NCBI RefSeq assembly: GCF_900343145.1
Contig: NZ_LT996886.1
Coordinates: 62,001-126,000, forward strand
Length of the DNA stretch: 64,000 nucleotides
From: Tessaracoccus timonensis
GTDB taxonomy: Bacteria > Actinomycetota > Actinomycetes > Propionibacteriales > Propionibacteriaceae
Direction: 5' to 3'
Position 1 is the stretch's first letter, and every line of letters begins with the position of its first letter. A program made the translations under genes and the position numbers. Below, in pieces: positions 45,280 to 53,854 of the stretch. Under the pieces are notes generated by a model. That model ran no database searches. It saw only the letters and a program-made list of their open reading frames with translations, and had not been told where the DNA came from.

Positions 45280-46764
45280 ATGCACGATCTCTTGTTGGAA
45301 CTCTCGAAATCTGTACCCAAGGACGCCGACGTGGTTATCGTCGGCCTCGCCACCGCCGGCGACGCAACCTCGCTCGTGGGCGGCACTTCCGAACTCGACA
45401 AGGCCTACACGAAGGCGTTCAACGCCAATGTCTCGACGCTGGCCACTGCCATGCGCGCGTCGAGCGCGCTAGAAAAGGTGACGGTGTTGCCGGAGGCCGA
45501 CGGCGTCCGCGCGGTCGTCGTCGGGCTGGGTGAACCCGACGTGGCACCCGCCACGCTGCGTCGTGCCGTCGGCGCGGCGGCACGTGCGGTCATCGGGCTC
45601 CCGGACGCGGAAGGCCTCACCGTCGCGGTGTCGCTGGAACTCACTGATCCCGAGCTGCTGCAGGCCGCCGCGGAGGGCGCGGCGCTCGGCGCCTACCGTG
45701 TGCAGAAGGTCACCGGGCAGGGCACCCCTGAGCCGATCGCCAAGATCGCCGTCGTCGGTCCCTCACGCCTCGGTGGCGCACTCGTCGATGCCAAGGCGAA
45801 CATCCGCGGCGTCTACCAGGCACGTGACTGGTCGAACACCCCGCCCAACCTCCTGTACCCCGAAACCTTCGCGGAGGCCGCGAAGGCGTACGTCAAGGAT
45901 GAGCGGATCACCGTCGAGGTGCTCGACGAGAAGGCGCTCGCCAAGGGCGGATATGGCGGCATCCTCGCCGTCGGCGGCGGCTCGGAGCGCACGCCTCGCT
46001 TGGTGCGGTTGAGCTACGCACCGCGCGGCGCGAAGTTCCACCTGGCGCTGGTGGGCAAGGGCATCACGTTCGACTCCGGCGGCCTCGACATTAAGCCGCC
46101 CGCCAGCATGCTCGGCATGCAGATGGACATGTCGGGCGCCGCCATCGTGATTGCTGCCATTCGCGCGATCGCGGAACTGGGCGTCAAGGTGCAGGTCACC
46201 GCCTACGCGGCGATGGCCGAGAACATGCCGTCGGGCAGCGCCTACCGCCCGAACGACGTGCTCACCATGTTCGACGGCCAGACGGTCGAGAACTACAACA
46301 CCGACGCCGAGGGCCGTCTCGTCATGGCCGACGCCATCGCCCGCGCGGGCACCGACAAGCCCGACATGATCGTCGACGTGGCCACCCTCACCGGCGCCTG
46401 CATGGTGGCTCTCGGCTCGCGCATCGCCGGTGTGATGTCGAACTCCGAGGACGCGACGGACCGCGTGCTGGACGCCGCCGAGGCTGCCGGCGAGGAGTTC
46501 TGGGAGCTGCCTATCACCGACCACATTCGGGAGCAGATCACCTCCGACGTCGCAGACTTCCGCTCGGGCGGCAAGAGTCGCTACGGAGGCGCACTCGTCG
46601 CAGGCGCATTCCTGGAGCGCTTTGTGCCCGAGGGCATCGCATGGGCGCACCTCGACGTGGCGGGCCCCGCGGATACTGACGAGGCCTTTGGCTACACCCC
46701 GAAGGGTGGCACGGGTGTGGCCGTGCGCACCCTCGTGGCGCTCGCGCAGCAAGCCGCGGAGTAA
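45280..46764 (+). CDS. pepA: Leucyl aminopeptidase (M17)
   Basis: 494 residues; a cytoplasmic dizinc aminopeptidase in peptide turnover. The C-terminal catalytic domain has VGKGITFDSGGLDIKP (Lys and Asp ligands), MQMDMSGAA, NMPSGSAYRPNDVLTMFDGQ and the M17 signature NTDAEGRLVMADAI (Asp, Glu, Arg). ATG 45280 has GGTGGGAG upstream. Divergent from the 44889 membrane protein with 37 bases between starts. Equivalent to Rv2213 (pepB). Confidence 0.95.
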   Translation: MHDLLLELSKSVPKDADVVIVGLATAGDATSLVGGTSELDKAYTKAFNANVSTLATAMRASSALEKVTVLPEADGVRAVVVGLGEPDVAPATLRRAVGAAARAVIGLPDAEGLTVAVSLELTDPELLQAAAEGAALGAYRVQKVTGQGTPEPIAKIAVVGPSRLGGALVDAKANIRGVYQARDWSNTPPNLLYPETFAEAAKAYVKDERITVEVLDEKALAKGGYGGILAVGGGSERTPRLVRLSYAPRGAKFHLALVGKGITFDSGGLDIKPPASMLGMQMDMSGAAIVIAAIRAIAELGVKVQVTAYAAMAENMPSGSAYRPNDVLTMFDGQTVENYNTDAEGRLVMADAIARAGTDKPDMIVDVATLTGACMVALGSRIAGVMSNSEDATDRVLDAAEAAGEEFWELPITDHIREQITSDVADFRSGGKSRYGGALVAGAFLERFVPEGIAWAHLDVAGPADTDEAFGYTPKGGTGVAVRTLVALAQQAAE

Positions 46765-46794
46765 CCCGGCAGGGGCGACGCGGCTAGATGCCGC

Positions 46795-48012
46795 TCAGCG
46801 ATGGGCAAGATGCTTGGCAAGCCCTTCGTTGAGCGGCATCTGTGCGTACAGGGTGGCCTGCAGCACGTGGTAGAGGTCTGGTTTGCCGTCCCAGGTGCGT
46901 TTGGTGGGCTGCAGATCGTCGTCGAGTTCGGAGAACCAGGAGCCGCGCTCGTGGTCGACGAGGTGTTCGTCGGCGAAGGTCCACAGCCGCTCGTACCACG
47001 TCGCGTACTCGGGCTTGGAGGTGGCCAGGTGCAGCACGTGCGCTGCGCCGATGGCCTCCGCGACGCCCCAGAAGAAGCGGTTGGAGATCACCGGTTTGCC
47101 GTCCCAGTCGACGGTGTACGCGAAGCCACCTCCGGGTAGCCACGCGTCCGCGACGGCGCCCTGGAAGAGCTCCTCCGCCGCAGGAATGAGCCACTCGATG
47201 TCGGGACGGATGCCTGCGATCTGTACGCAGAGTTTCGCCCATTCCAGCCAGTGCCCAGGCGTGGAGCCATAGGGGCGGAATGGGTGGGCGGGCTCGTCGC
47301 GGTTGTACTCGGGCACGGGCTGCCACTGCTCGTCGAAGTGCTCGACGAGGCGGTGTGCCGCGGGGCGCCCGGATTCGAGCTGTCCCTTGGCGAACCGCTC
47401 CGCGAGGCGCAGCGCGCGGTCGAAGAGGCGCTCGTCGCCGGTGGCCTCGTACGCGGCGAGGAATGCTTCGGTGAGGTGCATGTTGGCGTTCAGCCCTCGG
47501 TACGGGTCGGCGGTGGTGAACGCGCGGTCGAATTCGTCGATGCCGGCGCCGTCAGCCTCTACCCAGTAATGCTCGTCGATGAGGCGAAGAGCTTCGTCGA
47601 GCAGCGCCTGAGCGGGCTCGATGCCGGCGGTGATGGCGCTGGAGGAGGCGAGGATGACGTGCGCGATGCCGTAGAGCTCCTTCGCGTCGTTGCACCCATC
47701 GGGGTTGACTTGGGAGAACCAGCCGCCGAACTCCTCATCGCGGCCTTGGCCCAGCAGGTACTCCACGCCGTGACGGGCCACGTCGAGGGCGCCGTCGCGG
47801 CCTAGCAGGTGCAGCAGAGAGAAGCAGTGCACCATGCGCGCGGCAATCCAGAGGCCCTTGCCCTGCTCGGGCTTCGGGGAGGCGTCGTCGCCGAGCCAGA
47901 AGTAGCCACCTGCAGGGTCGACCACATTGGGCTGATAGAAGTCGACGAGGTGCTTGCGGTGATCGTCCAACCACTCCAAGTGCTCTGGGGCGCCCCACGT
48001 GTACTTGCCCAT
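46795..48012 (-). CDS. AGE-family sugar isomerase/epimerase
   Basis: 405 residues from ATG 48012 (GGAG about five bases upstream). An (alpha/alpha)6 barrel of the N-acylglucosamine 2-epimerase superfamily: QPNVVDPAGGYFWLGDDASP, WIAARMVHCFSLLHLLGR, YGIAHVILASSSAI, NANMHLTEAFLAAYEATGD, STPGHWLEWAKL, FFWGVAEAIGAAHVL. The His residues in these loops are the catalytic pair of the family. It is closer to the aldose-ketose isomerase branch (YihS/mannose isomerase) than to GlcNAc epimerases, but substrate is not certain. It lies one base after the upstream small gene, so the two are cotranscribed. Confidence 0.85.
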   Translation of the reverse strand: MGKYTWGAPEHLEWLDDHRKHLVDFYQPNVVDPAGGYFWLGDDASPKPEQGKGLWIAARMVHCFSLLHLLGRDGALDVARHGVEYLLGQGRDEEFGGWFSQVNPDGCNDAKELYGIAHVILASSSAITAGIEPAQALLDEALRLIDEHYWVEADGAGIDEFDRAFTTADPYRGLNANMHLTEAFLAAYEATGDERLFDRALRLAERFAKGQLESGRPAAHRLVEHFDEQWQPVPEYNRDEPAHPFRPYGSTPGHWLEWAKLCVQIAGIRPDIEWLIPAAEELFQGAVADAWLPGGGFAYTVDWDGKPVISNRFFWGVAEAIGAAHVLHLATSKPEYATWYERLWTFADEHLVDHERGSWFSELDDDLQPTKRTWDGKPDLYHVLQATLYAQMPLNEGLAKHLAHR

Positions 48013-48013
48013 G

Positions 48014-48343
48014 TCAACTCCGTTTCTTTCGTAGTCCGTATTCGCGCATCCGCTGAGGGTAGGGCACCACGCCCGCGTCGTAGCAGGGGATGTCTTGTTC
48101 GTCGGCGAATGCGTATCCGTATTCTTCGCTGGGCACGGCCCGCCTCGTAGATTCACCGTCGTAAGCGACGAGCAGCAGGGAGGCCTTATTGAACGAGGTT
48201 GGGCGTTCTACCCACGCCTCGACACCCCGTCGGGTACGACAAAACTCGACAAGGTGGTCGTACGAAGCGACTTGCAGCTCATCGGCAACCCGTTGCTCCT
48301 GGACCTGCTGTTTGCGTCTACGGAACCAACCCACAAGGGCCAT
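48014..48343 (-). CDS. Conserved small hypothetical protein
   Basis: 109 residues from ATG 48343 (MALVGWFRRRKQQVQEQRVA). It has a basic N-terminal helix, then a mixed domain (YDHLVEFCRTRRGVEAWVER; SLLLVAYDGESTRRAVPSEE; IPCYDAGVVPYPQRMREYGL). No catalytic motif recognised. Related proteins occur next to sucB/lipB in actinobacteria (from memory). It is divergent from sucB with 179 bp between starts and directly upstream of the AGE isomerase. Confidence 0.7.
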   Translation of the reverse strand: MALVGWFRRRKQQVQEQRVADELQVASYDHLVEFCRTRRGVEAWVERPTSFNKASLLLVAYDGESTRRAVPSEEYGYAFADEQDIPCYDAGVVPYPQRMREYGLRKKRS

Positions 48344-48522
48344 TATGGCGTACCTCCATACCCAGGGTGCGACGACGGTGCGCCCCTCGTCGGACGAGGT
48401 TGAGGTGGGCGATACTCTGGGGTTGACTGTCGTATTGTGCGACGGCACTTCCTTGCACATGCGCGATCAAACGGATATAGGCTGAGTACCAAGAAGCGGC
48501 AAACCAAAGGAGCAAGCACACA

Positions 48523-50301
48523 ATGTCTACCGAAGTAACCCTTCCTGCGCTGGGCGAATCGGTCACCGAGGGCACCATCTCGCGTTGGCTGAAGTCCGTC
48601 GGCGAAACCGTCGAGGCAGACGAGCCCTTGCTGGAAGTCTCCACCGACAAGGTCGACACCGAAATCCCCAGCCCCGTCTCCGGTACCCTGCTCGAGATCC
48701 GTTTCGAAGAAGACGACGTCGCCGAAGTAGGCGCTGTGCTCGCCATCGTCGGAGATGAGTCGGAGAGCAGCTCGGCCCCCGCTGACGACTCCCCTGCGCA
48801 AGACGACGCCCAGGAGTCGCAGCCTGAGCCGGAAGCCGCGCCCGAGCCTGAGCCCAAGGCTGAGAAGCCTGCGAGCGGTGGATCTGCCGCAGCTGGCACC
48901 GAAGTAACCCTTCCTGCGCTGGGCGAATCGGTCACCGAGGGCACCATCTCGCGTTGGCTGAAGTCCGTCGGCGAAACCGTCGAGGCAGACGAGCCCTTGC
49001 TGGAAGTCTCCACCGACAAGGTCGACACCGAAATCCCCAGCCCCGTCTCCGGTACCCTGCTCGAGATCCGTTTCGAAGAAGACGACGTCGCCGAAGTAGG
49101 CGCTGTGCTCGCCATCGTCGGGGAGCCCTCCGACGGCGACAGCTCCGGCGATGCTCCTGAGGAGGAAGCCGCTCCTGAGCCCGAGCCGAAGCCGGAGCCC
49201 AAGCCCGAGCCGAAACCAGAACCGAAACCAGAACCGAAGCCCGAGCCACAACCAGAACCGAAGCCCGAGCCCAAGCCTGAACCCAAGCAGGAGAAGGTTG
49301 AGCACTCCCCCGCCATCGAGTCCGCCGTTGCCCGCCGCGCTGCGGAGGCGTCGTCGGATGGCACCTACGTCACTCCGCTGGTGCGCAAGCTCGCCAAGGA
49401 GCACGGCGTCGATCTGACCTCGCTGCAGGGCACCGGCGTGGGTGGCCGCATCCGCAAGCAGGATGTGCTTGATGCCGCGAAGGCTCCTGCGCAGCAGGCC
49501 CCGGCCGCGGCGCCTGCCAAGCCGGCTCCGGCGAAGGCTGCACCCGCGAAGCCCGAGCCCAGCGCCGAGGCACAGGCTCTGCGCGGCAAGACGGAGAAGC
49601 TGTCGCGTCTGCGCAAGGTGATCGCCGAGCGCATGACCGCGTCGCTGGCCACGGCTGCGCAGCTCACCGCCACCGTCGAGGTGGACATGACCGCCATCAG
49701 CCGCATCCGCAAGGTGGCCAAGGACGACTTCAAGGCCCGCGAGGGCGCGTCGCTGTCGTACCTGCCGTTCATCACGGCAGCGACGGTGGAAGCGTTGAAG
49801 GCGTTCCCCGTCGTGAACTCGACGGTGGATTTCGAGGCCGGCACGGTTACCTACGCTGAGGCCGAGAACATCGGCATCGCCGTGGATACGCCGCGCGGCC
49901 TGCTCGTGCCCGTCATCAAGGAGGCCGGCGACCTCAACGTTTCCGGGCTCGCCCGCAAGATCGGCGACCTCGGCGCCCGCACCCGTGAGGGCAAGGTTGG
50001 CCCCGACGAGCTGGCCGGCGGCACGTTCACCATCACGAACTACGGTTCGGCTGGCAGCCTGTTCGACACGCCGATCATCAACCAGCCCGAGGTAGCCATC
50101 CTCGGCACGGGTGCGCTCGTGAAGCGCCCCGTGGTGGTGACCGACGAGTTCGGCACTGACAGCATCGCCGTGCGCGACATGATGTACCTCTCGCTCACCT
50201 ACGATCACCGCATCATCGACGGCGCCGTCGCCGCCCGTTTCCTCTCCGCCATCAAGGCGCGCCTCGAGGAGGGCGACTTCGGAGCCGAGTTCGGGCTCTA
50301 A
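48523..50301 (+). CDS. sucB: 2-oxoacid dehydrogenase E2 acyltransferase with two identical lipoyl domains
   Basis: 592 residues. Two lipoyl domains (about residues 3-77 and 126-200), each with lipoyl Lys in EVSTDKVDTEIPSPV. A strikingly repetitive Pro-Glu-Lys linker (about 210-260) follows. The peripheral subunit-binding domain is VTPLVRKLAKEHGVDLTSLQ. An Ala/Pro/Lys linker precedes the catalytic domain, ending SLTYDHRIIDGAVAARFLSA (catalytic His, Asp). Transfers succinyl or acetyl groups in 2-oxoglutarate or pyruvate dehydrogenase. In actinobacteria the gene at this location (Rv2215) is DlaT/SucB, so the specific complex is uncertain. The two lipoyl domains are identical at DNA level. Confidence 0.93.
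   Translation: MSTEVTLPALGESVTEGTISRWLKSVGETVEADEPLLEVSTDKVDTEIPSPVSGTLLEIRFEEDDVAEVGAVLAIVGDESESSSAPADDSPAQDDAQESQPEPEAAPEPEPKAEKPASGGSAAAGTEVTLPALGESVTEGTISRWLKSVGETVEADEPLLEVSTDKVDTEIPSPVSGTLLEIRFEEDDVAEVGAVLAIVGEPSDGDSSGDAPEEEAAPEPEPKPEPKPEPKPEPKPEPKPEPQPEPKPEPKPEPKQEKVEHSPAIESAVARRAAEASSDGTYVTPLVRKLAKEHGVDLTSLQGTGVGGRIRKQDVLDAAKAPAQQAPAAAPAKPAPAKAAPAKPEPSAEAQALRGKTEKLSRLRKVIAERMTASLATAAQLTATVEVDMTAISRIRKVAKDDFKAREGASLSYLPFITAATVEALKAFPVVNSTVDFEAGTVTYAEAENIGIAVDTPRGLLVPVIKEAGDLNVSGLARKIGDLGARTREGKVGPDELAGGTFTITNYGSAGSLFDTPIINQPEVAILGTGALVKRPVVVTDEFGTDSIAVRDMMYLSLTYDHRIIDGAVAARFLSAIKARLEEGDFGAEFGL
48529..48752 (+). repeat. First copy of 224-bp perfect direct repeat (lipoyl domain 1)
   Basis: Compared base by base, 48529-48752 is identical to 48898-49121, offset 369 bp. 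The unit encodes the complete lipoyl domain. The linkers on either side differ. Confidence 0.95.
48898..49121 (+). repeat. Second copy of 224-bp perfect direct repeat (lipoyl domain 2)
   Basis: Identical to 48529-48752, including all synonymous positions. Identity stops after 49121, where the first copy has GGAGATG and this one GGGGAGC. Confidence 0.95.
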
Positions 50302-50318
50302 GCTCGCGATTGCGTGCA

Positions 50319-50361
50319 CGGCGGGCGGTCTGGGGTTTCCCCGGCCGCCCGCCGCTTTGTT
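50319..50361 (+). terminator. Intrinsic terminator after sucB
   Basis: CGGCGGGCGG (50319-50328) pairs with CCGCCCGCCG (50345-50354); GGGG and CCCC pair inside around TTT. It is followed by CTTTGTT. It lies 18 bases after the sucB stop. Confidence 0.8.
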
Positions 50362-50416
50362 GACACCTCCGCCACGCCGGCGCGGACCCCGTCGGGTGTG
50401 CGTGTTGCCTACCCCC

Positions 50417-50551
50417 GGCAGGGGCAACCGCTACGCAGGCAGGGGCAACCTGTGCGGCTCAGTCCCGGCACAGGTGTCACCTGCTTAGCCGCGACGAGGC
50501 GTCGTCGGGAGGCAGGTGACACTTGATCCGCTCAGTTGCCGCACAGGTTGC
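50417..50551. repeat. Nested inverted-repeat element with tandem 13-mers
   Basis: Two direct copies of GGCAGGGGCAACC lie at 50417-50429 and 50438-50450. The second runs into a 107-base nested palindrome. Outer arms GCAACCTGTGCGGC (50445-50458) and GCCGCACAGGTTGC (50538-50551) are perfect complements. Inner arms GTGTCACCTGC (50474-50484) and GCAGGTGACAC (50512-50522) are perfect complements. A core hairpin CGACGA/TCGTCG lies at 50492-50507. Gaps between outer and inner arms are 15 bases on both sides. It occupies most of the sucB-sugar operon spacer and encodes no supported protein. Confidence 0.8.
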
Positions 50552-50608
50552 AGGTGCCTGGACGGGGCGAGCTGTCGTGCAACCCGTGGGCCAATACGAT
50601 CCCCCCCC

Positions 50609-50639
50609 TTGACGCCAAGGGGACACGCCATGCTACGGT
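50609..50639 (+). promoter_or_regulatory. Candidate promoter of the sugar operon
   Basis: TTGACG (50609-50614) and TACGGT (50634-50639, fits TAnnnT) are spaced by 19 bases; the first operator begins at the last base of the -10. A run of eight Cs (50601-50608) lies immediately before the -35. Start site not determined. Confidence 0.55.
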
Positions 50640-50652
50640 GGGAGCGCTCACA
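50639..50652 (+). promoter_or_regulatory. CebR-type LacI operator O1
   Basis: TGGGAGCGCTCACA matches 13 of 14 positions of the CebR palindrome TGGGAGCGCTCCCA known from Streptomyces. Placed over the expected transcription start, so binding would block initiation. Confidence 0.75.
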
Positions 50653-50735
50653 CAGAGATGTGCAGTAATAGCTCACCACAACTCAAGAACCATCTGTTCC
50701 CTCTGTGAATCACGCCATCTTTGCGTGTCACGTTA

Positions 50736-50749
50736 TTGGAGCGCTCCCA
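50736..50749 (+). promoter_or_regulatory. CebR-type LacI operator O2
   Basis: TTGGAGCGCTCCCA matches 13 of 14 positions of the same palindrome, 97 bp downstream of O1 (centre to centre) and 23 bases before the first gene. Two sites allow looping or a roadblock. Confidence 0.75.
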
Positions 50750-50771
50750 TATCGATCCAAAGGAGGATCAC

Positions 50772-52040
50772 ATGTTCACACCGCACACTCCAGTTTCTCG
50801 CCGTGGTTTTCTCGGTGCGACCGGTCTTGTCGCAGGCACTTCCTTGCTGTCTGCCTGCGGGTCGGGACCCGGCAACCCAGACGGCGTCGTCACCATGGGC
50901 TCGTACCAGTCCGATGACGTCCCGAAGAAGGCTTTCGCCGAGATGATGGCTGGTTTCAAGCAGGGTGAAGTGAAGGTCAACACGATCCAGCACGAGACTT
51001 TCAAGGAGGGAGTCAACAACTATCTCCAAGGGAATCCTGACGACACGTTCACCTGGTTTGCTGGCTACCGCGCCCGTAACTTCGCGGATAAGGGGCTCGT
51101 CGGCGATCTCTCAGACGTCTGGCAGAAGATCGACGGCATGCCTGACTCGATGAAGGTCGCGTCCTCGGATTCCAAGGGTCGACAGATCTTCATTCCCAGC
51201 ACCTACTACCCATGGGCTGTCTTCTACCGCCCGAGCCTGTTCAAGGAACGCGGCTACTCCGAGCCCAAGACGTTCGACGAGTGGCTCACCCTCTCTGAAC
51301 AGATGAAGAAGGACGGCATCACCCCCATCGCCTTCGCAGACAAGGACGGTTGGGAAGCCATGGGCACGTTCGACATGCTGAACCTGCGCGTCAATGGCTA
51401 CGACTACCACATCTCGCTCATGGCTGGCCAGGAGGCCTGGGACGGGGAACAGGTCAAGAACGTGTTCAAGGCGTGGAAGGAGCTTCTGGCATTCCACCAG
51501 CCGGACGCGCTGGGACGCACCTGGCAGGAGGCCGCACAGGGCCTCATCCAGAACAAGTCCGGCGTCTACGTGATGGGCATGTTCCTGCAGCAGCAGTTCG
51601 CTGAGGCTGGGTTGGAGGACGACCTCGATTTCTTCGTCTTCCCTGAGTTCGACTCCAAGATCGGCGCCAAGGTGGTGGAAGCCCCGGTCGATGGATTCAT
51701 GATGGCGGCTAGACCCAAGAACGAGAAGCTCGCCAAGGAGCTGCTCGCCTATCTCGCCACACCCGAGGCGGTCGGCGTCACTGTCAAGTCCGACCCTTCG
51801 GTGATCGCCGCCAATTCAAAGGCCGACCAGAGCACCTACAACGCGCTCCAGAAGAAGGCCGTGACGATCATCGAGCAAGCCGAGGCTCTTTCGCAGTTCC
51901 TGGACCGCGACTCACGCCCTGACTTCGCCAACACCGTCGTGGGGCCTGCACTGCAGTCCTTTGTCAAGGACCCTGCACAGATCGACTCCATCCTCACCAA
52001 CGTCGAGGCCCAGAAGAAATCGATCTTCGGGAACGAGTGA
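50772..52040 (+). CDS. Sugar ABC transporter substrate-binding lipoprotein (CebE-like)
   Basis: 422 residues from ATG 50772 with a near-perfect AAAGGAGG six bases upstream. The signal peptide has a twin-arginine motif (SRRGFLG) and a lipobox ending LLSAC, so it is probably a Tat-exported lipoprotein. The mature part is a cluster-B carbohydrate-binding fold (YQSDDVPKKAF; DTFTWFAGYRARNFADKGLV; FKERGYSEPKTFDEWLTLSE; FPEFDSKIGAKVVEAPVDGF). First gene of binding protein-permease-permease-regulator-GH2. The operators suggest a beta-glucoside or beta-galactoside ligand. No ATPase gene is present; a shared MsiK-type ATPase elsewhere is likely. Confidence 0.9.
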   Translation: MFTPHTPVSRRGFLGATGLVAGTSLLSACGSGPGNPDGVVTMGSYQSDDVPKKAFAEMMAGFKQGEVKVNTIQHETFKEGVNNYLQGNPDDTFTWFAGYRARNFADKGLVGDLSDVWQKIDGMPDSMKVASSDSKGRQIFIPSTYYPWAVFYRPSLFKERGYSEPKTFDEWLTLSEQMKKDGITPIAFADKDGWEAMGTFDMLNLRVNGYDYHISLMAGQEAWDGEQVKNVFKAWKELLAFHQPDALGRTWQEAAQGLIQNKSGVYVMGMFLQQQFAEAGLEDDLDFFVFPEFDSKIGAKVVEAPVDGFMMAARPKNEKLAKELLAYLATPEAVGVTVKSDPSVIAANSKADQSTYNALQKKAVTIIEQAEALSQFLDRDSRPDFANTVVGPALQSFVKDPAQIDSILTNVEAQKKSIFGNE

Positions 52041-52053
52041 CAGGAACCCATCC

Positions 52054-52962
52054 ATGAGCAACACCACTGACAAACGACGGAGACACCGCAACCTTCTCCT
52101 GTCCAGGACAGACAAGGTAGTCCTGAGCCTAATGCTGGGTATCCCGGTCCTCGTTGTGGTCGGACTCGTCTGGGGACCGGCCCTGATCACCGTTGCCTTG
52201 TCGATGACGTCCTGGGACGGCATCGGCGGGCTCTCAGACATCAAGTGGGTAGGTGGCCAGAACTACGTGGATTTGGCCACCATCTACCCTCCATTCTGGC
52301 CTGCGCTGTGGCACAACGTGCTGTGGCTGCTCGTCCTCTTCGCGGTGTTTACCCCGCTGGGGATGCTCTTCGCGGTCTTTCTGGACAAGGAACTGCGCGG
52401 CACCCGCTTCTATCAAACAGCGTTCTACCTTCCCGTGGTCTTGTCCGCAGCGCTCGTCGGATTCGTCTGGCAACTCATGTACAGCCGCGACCAAGGTCTG
52501 CTGAACGCGCTGCTGGGCACCTCGATCGACTGGTACGGGGATTCCTCCATCAACCTGTGGGCGGCGATCATCGCCAACGGGTGGCGCCACACCGGCTACA
52601 TCATGCTGCTGTACCTCTCAGGGCTGAAGGGCGTCGACCCAAGCCTGCGTGAGGCTGCCAGCATGGACGGCGCCAGTCAGACCAAGACCTACCTGCAGAT
52701 CATCTTCCCGGTTATGCGTCCAGTGAACATCATCGTGCTGACCATCACCTTCATCGAGGGGCTGAGAGCCTTCGACATCGCGTGGATCATCAACCGTGGC
52801 CGCAACGGACTGGAGCTGATCTCGACGCTGGTCACCACCAACGTCGTCGGTGAGGCCAGTCGTATCGGCTTCGGCTCAGCGCTGGCGACGATCATGCTGC
52901 TGATCAGTTCCATCTTCATCGTCATCCAACTCCGAGTGGTCATGAAGGGAGAAGAGTCATGA
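52054..52962 (+). CDS. Sugar ABC transporter permease (MalF/CebF type)
   Basis: 302 residues from ATG 52054, 13 bases after the previous stop. Six transmembrane helices. The EAA loop for ATPase contact is REAASMDGASQTKTYLQIIF, followed by P. It belongs to the carbohydrate uptake CUT1 family and pairs with the next permease. Its stop overlaps the next ATG (ATGA). Confidence 0.92.
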   Translation: MSNTTDKRRRHRNLLLSRTDKVVLSLMLGIPVLVVVGLVWGPALITVALSMTSWDGIGGLSDIKWVGGQNYVDLATIYPPFWPALWHNVLWLLVLFAVFTPLGMLFAVFLDKELRGTRFYQTAFYLPVVLSAALVGFVWQLMYSRDQGLLNALLGTSIDWYGDSSINLWAAIIANGWRHTGYIMLLYLSGLKGVDPSLREAASMDGASQTKTYLQIIFPVMRPVNIIVLTITFIEGLRAFDIAWIINRGRNGLELISTLVTTNVVGEASRIGFGSALATIMLLISSIFIVIQLRVVMKGEES

Positions 52963-53843
52963 CGACAACCACCGCCGGCAAACGCAACCAGGGCAATCGC
53001 CCGATGCGTATCCTCCTCCAGATCTTCCTTTTGACCATGGCTCTCCTATGGCTGTTCCCGCTGCTTTGGGCACTGTTCAACTCGTTCCGCGACTACAGCT
53101 ACACCCTGCAGCACGGATACTTATCGTTCGGTGGATTCACACTGGATAACTACGTACAGGCCTGGGAGCGAGGCGGATTCACCAACAGCTTCATCAACTC
53201 GGCCATCATCACGCTCACGGCTGTCGTGCTGACACTGGTCCTCTCCTCGTGTGCCGGCTTCGTGCTGGCCCGCTACAGCTTCCGCTTCAACCTCTCCATG
53301 TTGGCGGTGTTCGTCGCGGCCAACCTCCTGCCGCCACAGTCCCTCCTGATCCCCATCTACCGCATGTTCCGAGCAGCGGAGCTGCCCTATTGGCTCTCGT
53401 CCTCCGGCTCGTTGCTGGACTCGCATCTGGGCGTCATCATCGTCAACGTCGCCTTCCAGACCGGGTTTTGCACCTTCGTGCTCAGCAACTACATCAAGAC
53501 GCTTCCGAAGGAGATCTACGAGTCCGCCATGCTCGACGGCGCCTCCATCTGGACACAGTTCGCAGGGCTGACAATCCCGCTGCTACGCCCACCGCTGGCC
53601 GCACTCGCCACGCTGCAGACCGCTTGGATCTACAACGAGTTCTTCTGGGCGACCGTGCTGATGCAGTCAGGAGACAAGTTCCCTGTGACAAGTTCTCTGA
53701 ACAACCTCAAGGGCGCGTTCTTCACGGATTACAATCTCCTGTCAGCAGGATCCATCATCGCCGCCCTACCGGTACTCGCAGTGTTCTTCATCCTGCAGAA
53801 GCAGTTCGTCGCCGGCCTCACGCTGGGCGCAACGAAGGGATAG
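52959..53843 (+). CDS. Sugar ABC transporter permease (MalG/CebG type)
   Basis: 294 residues, six transmembrane helices. The EAA loop is YESAMLDGASIWTQFAGLTI followed by PLLRP. The long periplasmic stretch after helix 1 (RDYSYTLQHGYLSFGGFTLD) and the C-terminal FILQKQFVAGLTLGATKG are typical of CUT1 MalG-like subunits. Overlaps the upstream permease by four bases and precedes the regulator by 11 bases. Confidence 0.92.
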   Translation: MTTTTAGKRNQGNRPMRILLQIFLLTMALLWLFPLLWALFNSFRDYSYTLQHGYLSFGGFTLDNYVQAWERGGFTNSFINSAIITLTAVVLTLVLSSCAGFVLARYSFRFNLSMLAVFVAANLLPPQSLLIPIYRMFRAAELPYWLSSSGSLLDSHLGVIIVNVAFQTGFCTFVLSNYIKTLPKEIYESAMLDGASIWTQFAGLTIPLLRPPLAALATLQTAWIYNEFFWATVLMQSGDKFPVTSSLNNLKGAFFTDYNLLSAGSIIAALPVLAVFFILQKQFVAGLTLGATKG

Positions 53844-53854
53844 GAACAATTCGC

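Noticed and set aside
48343-50427. Long antisense frame over sucB with apparent Gly/Leu/Arg repeats
   Set aside because: The repeats are the complement of the duplicated lipoyl domains and the Pro-Glu-Lys linker.
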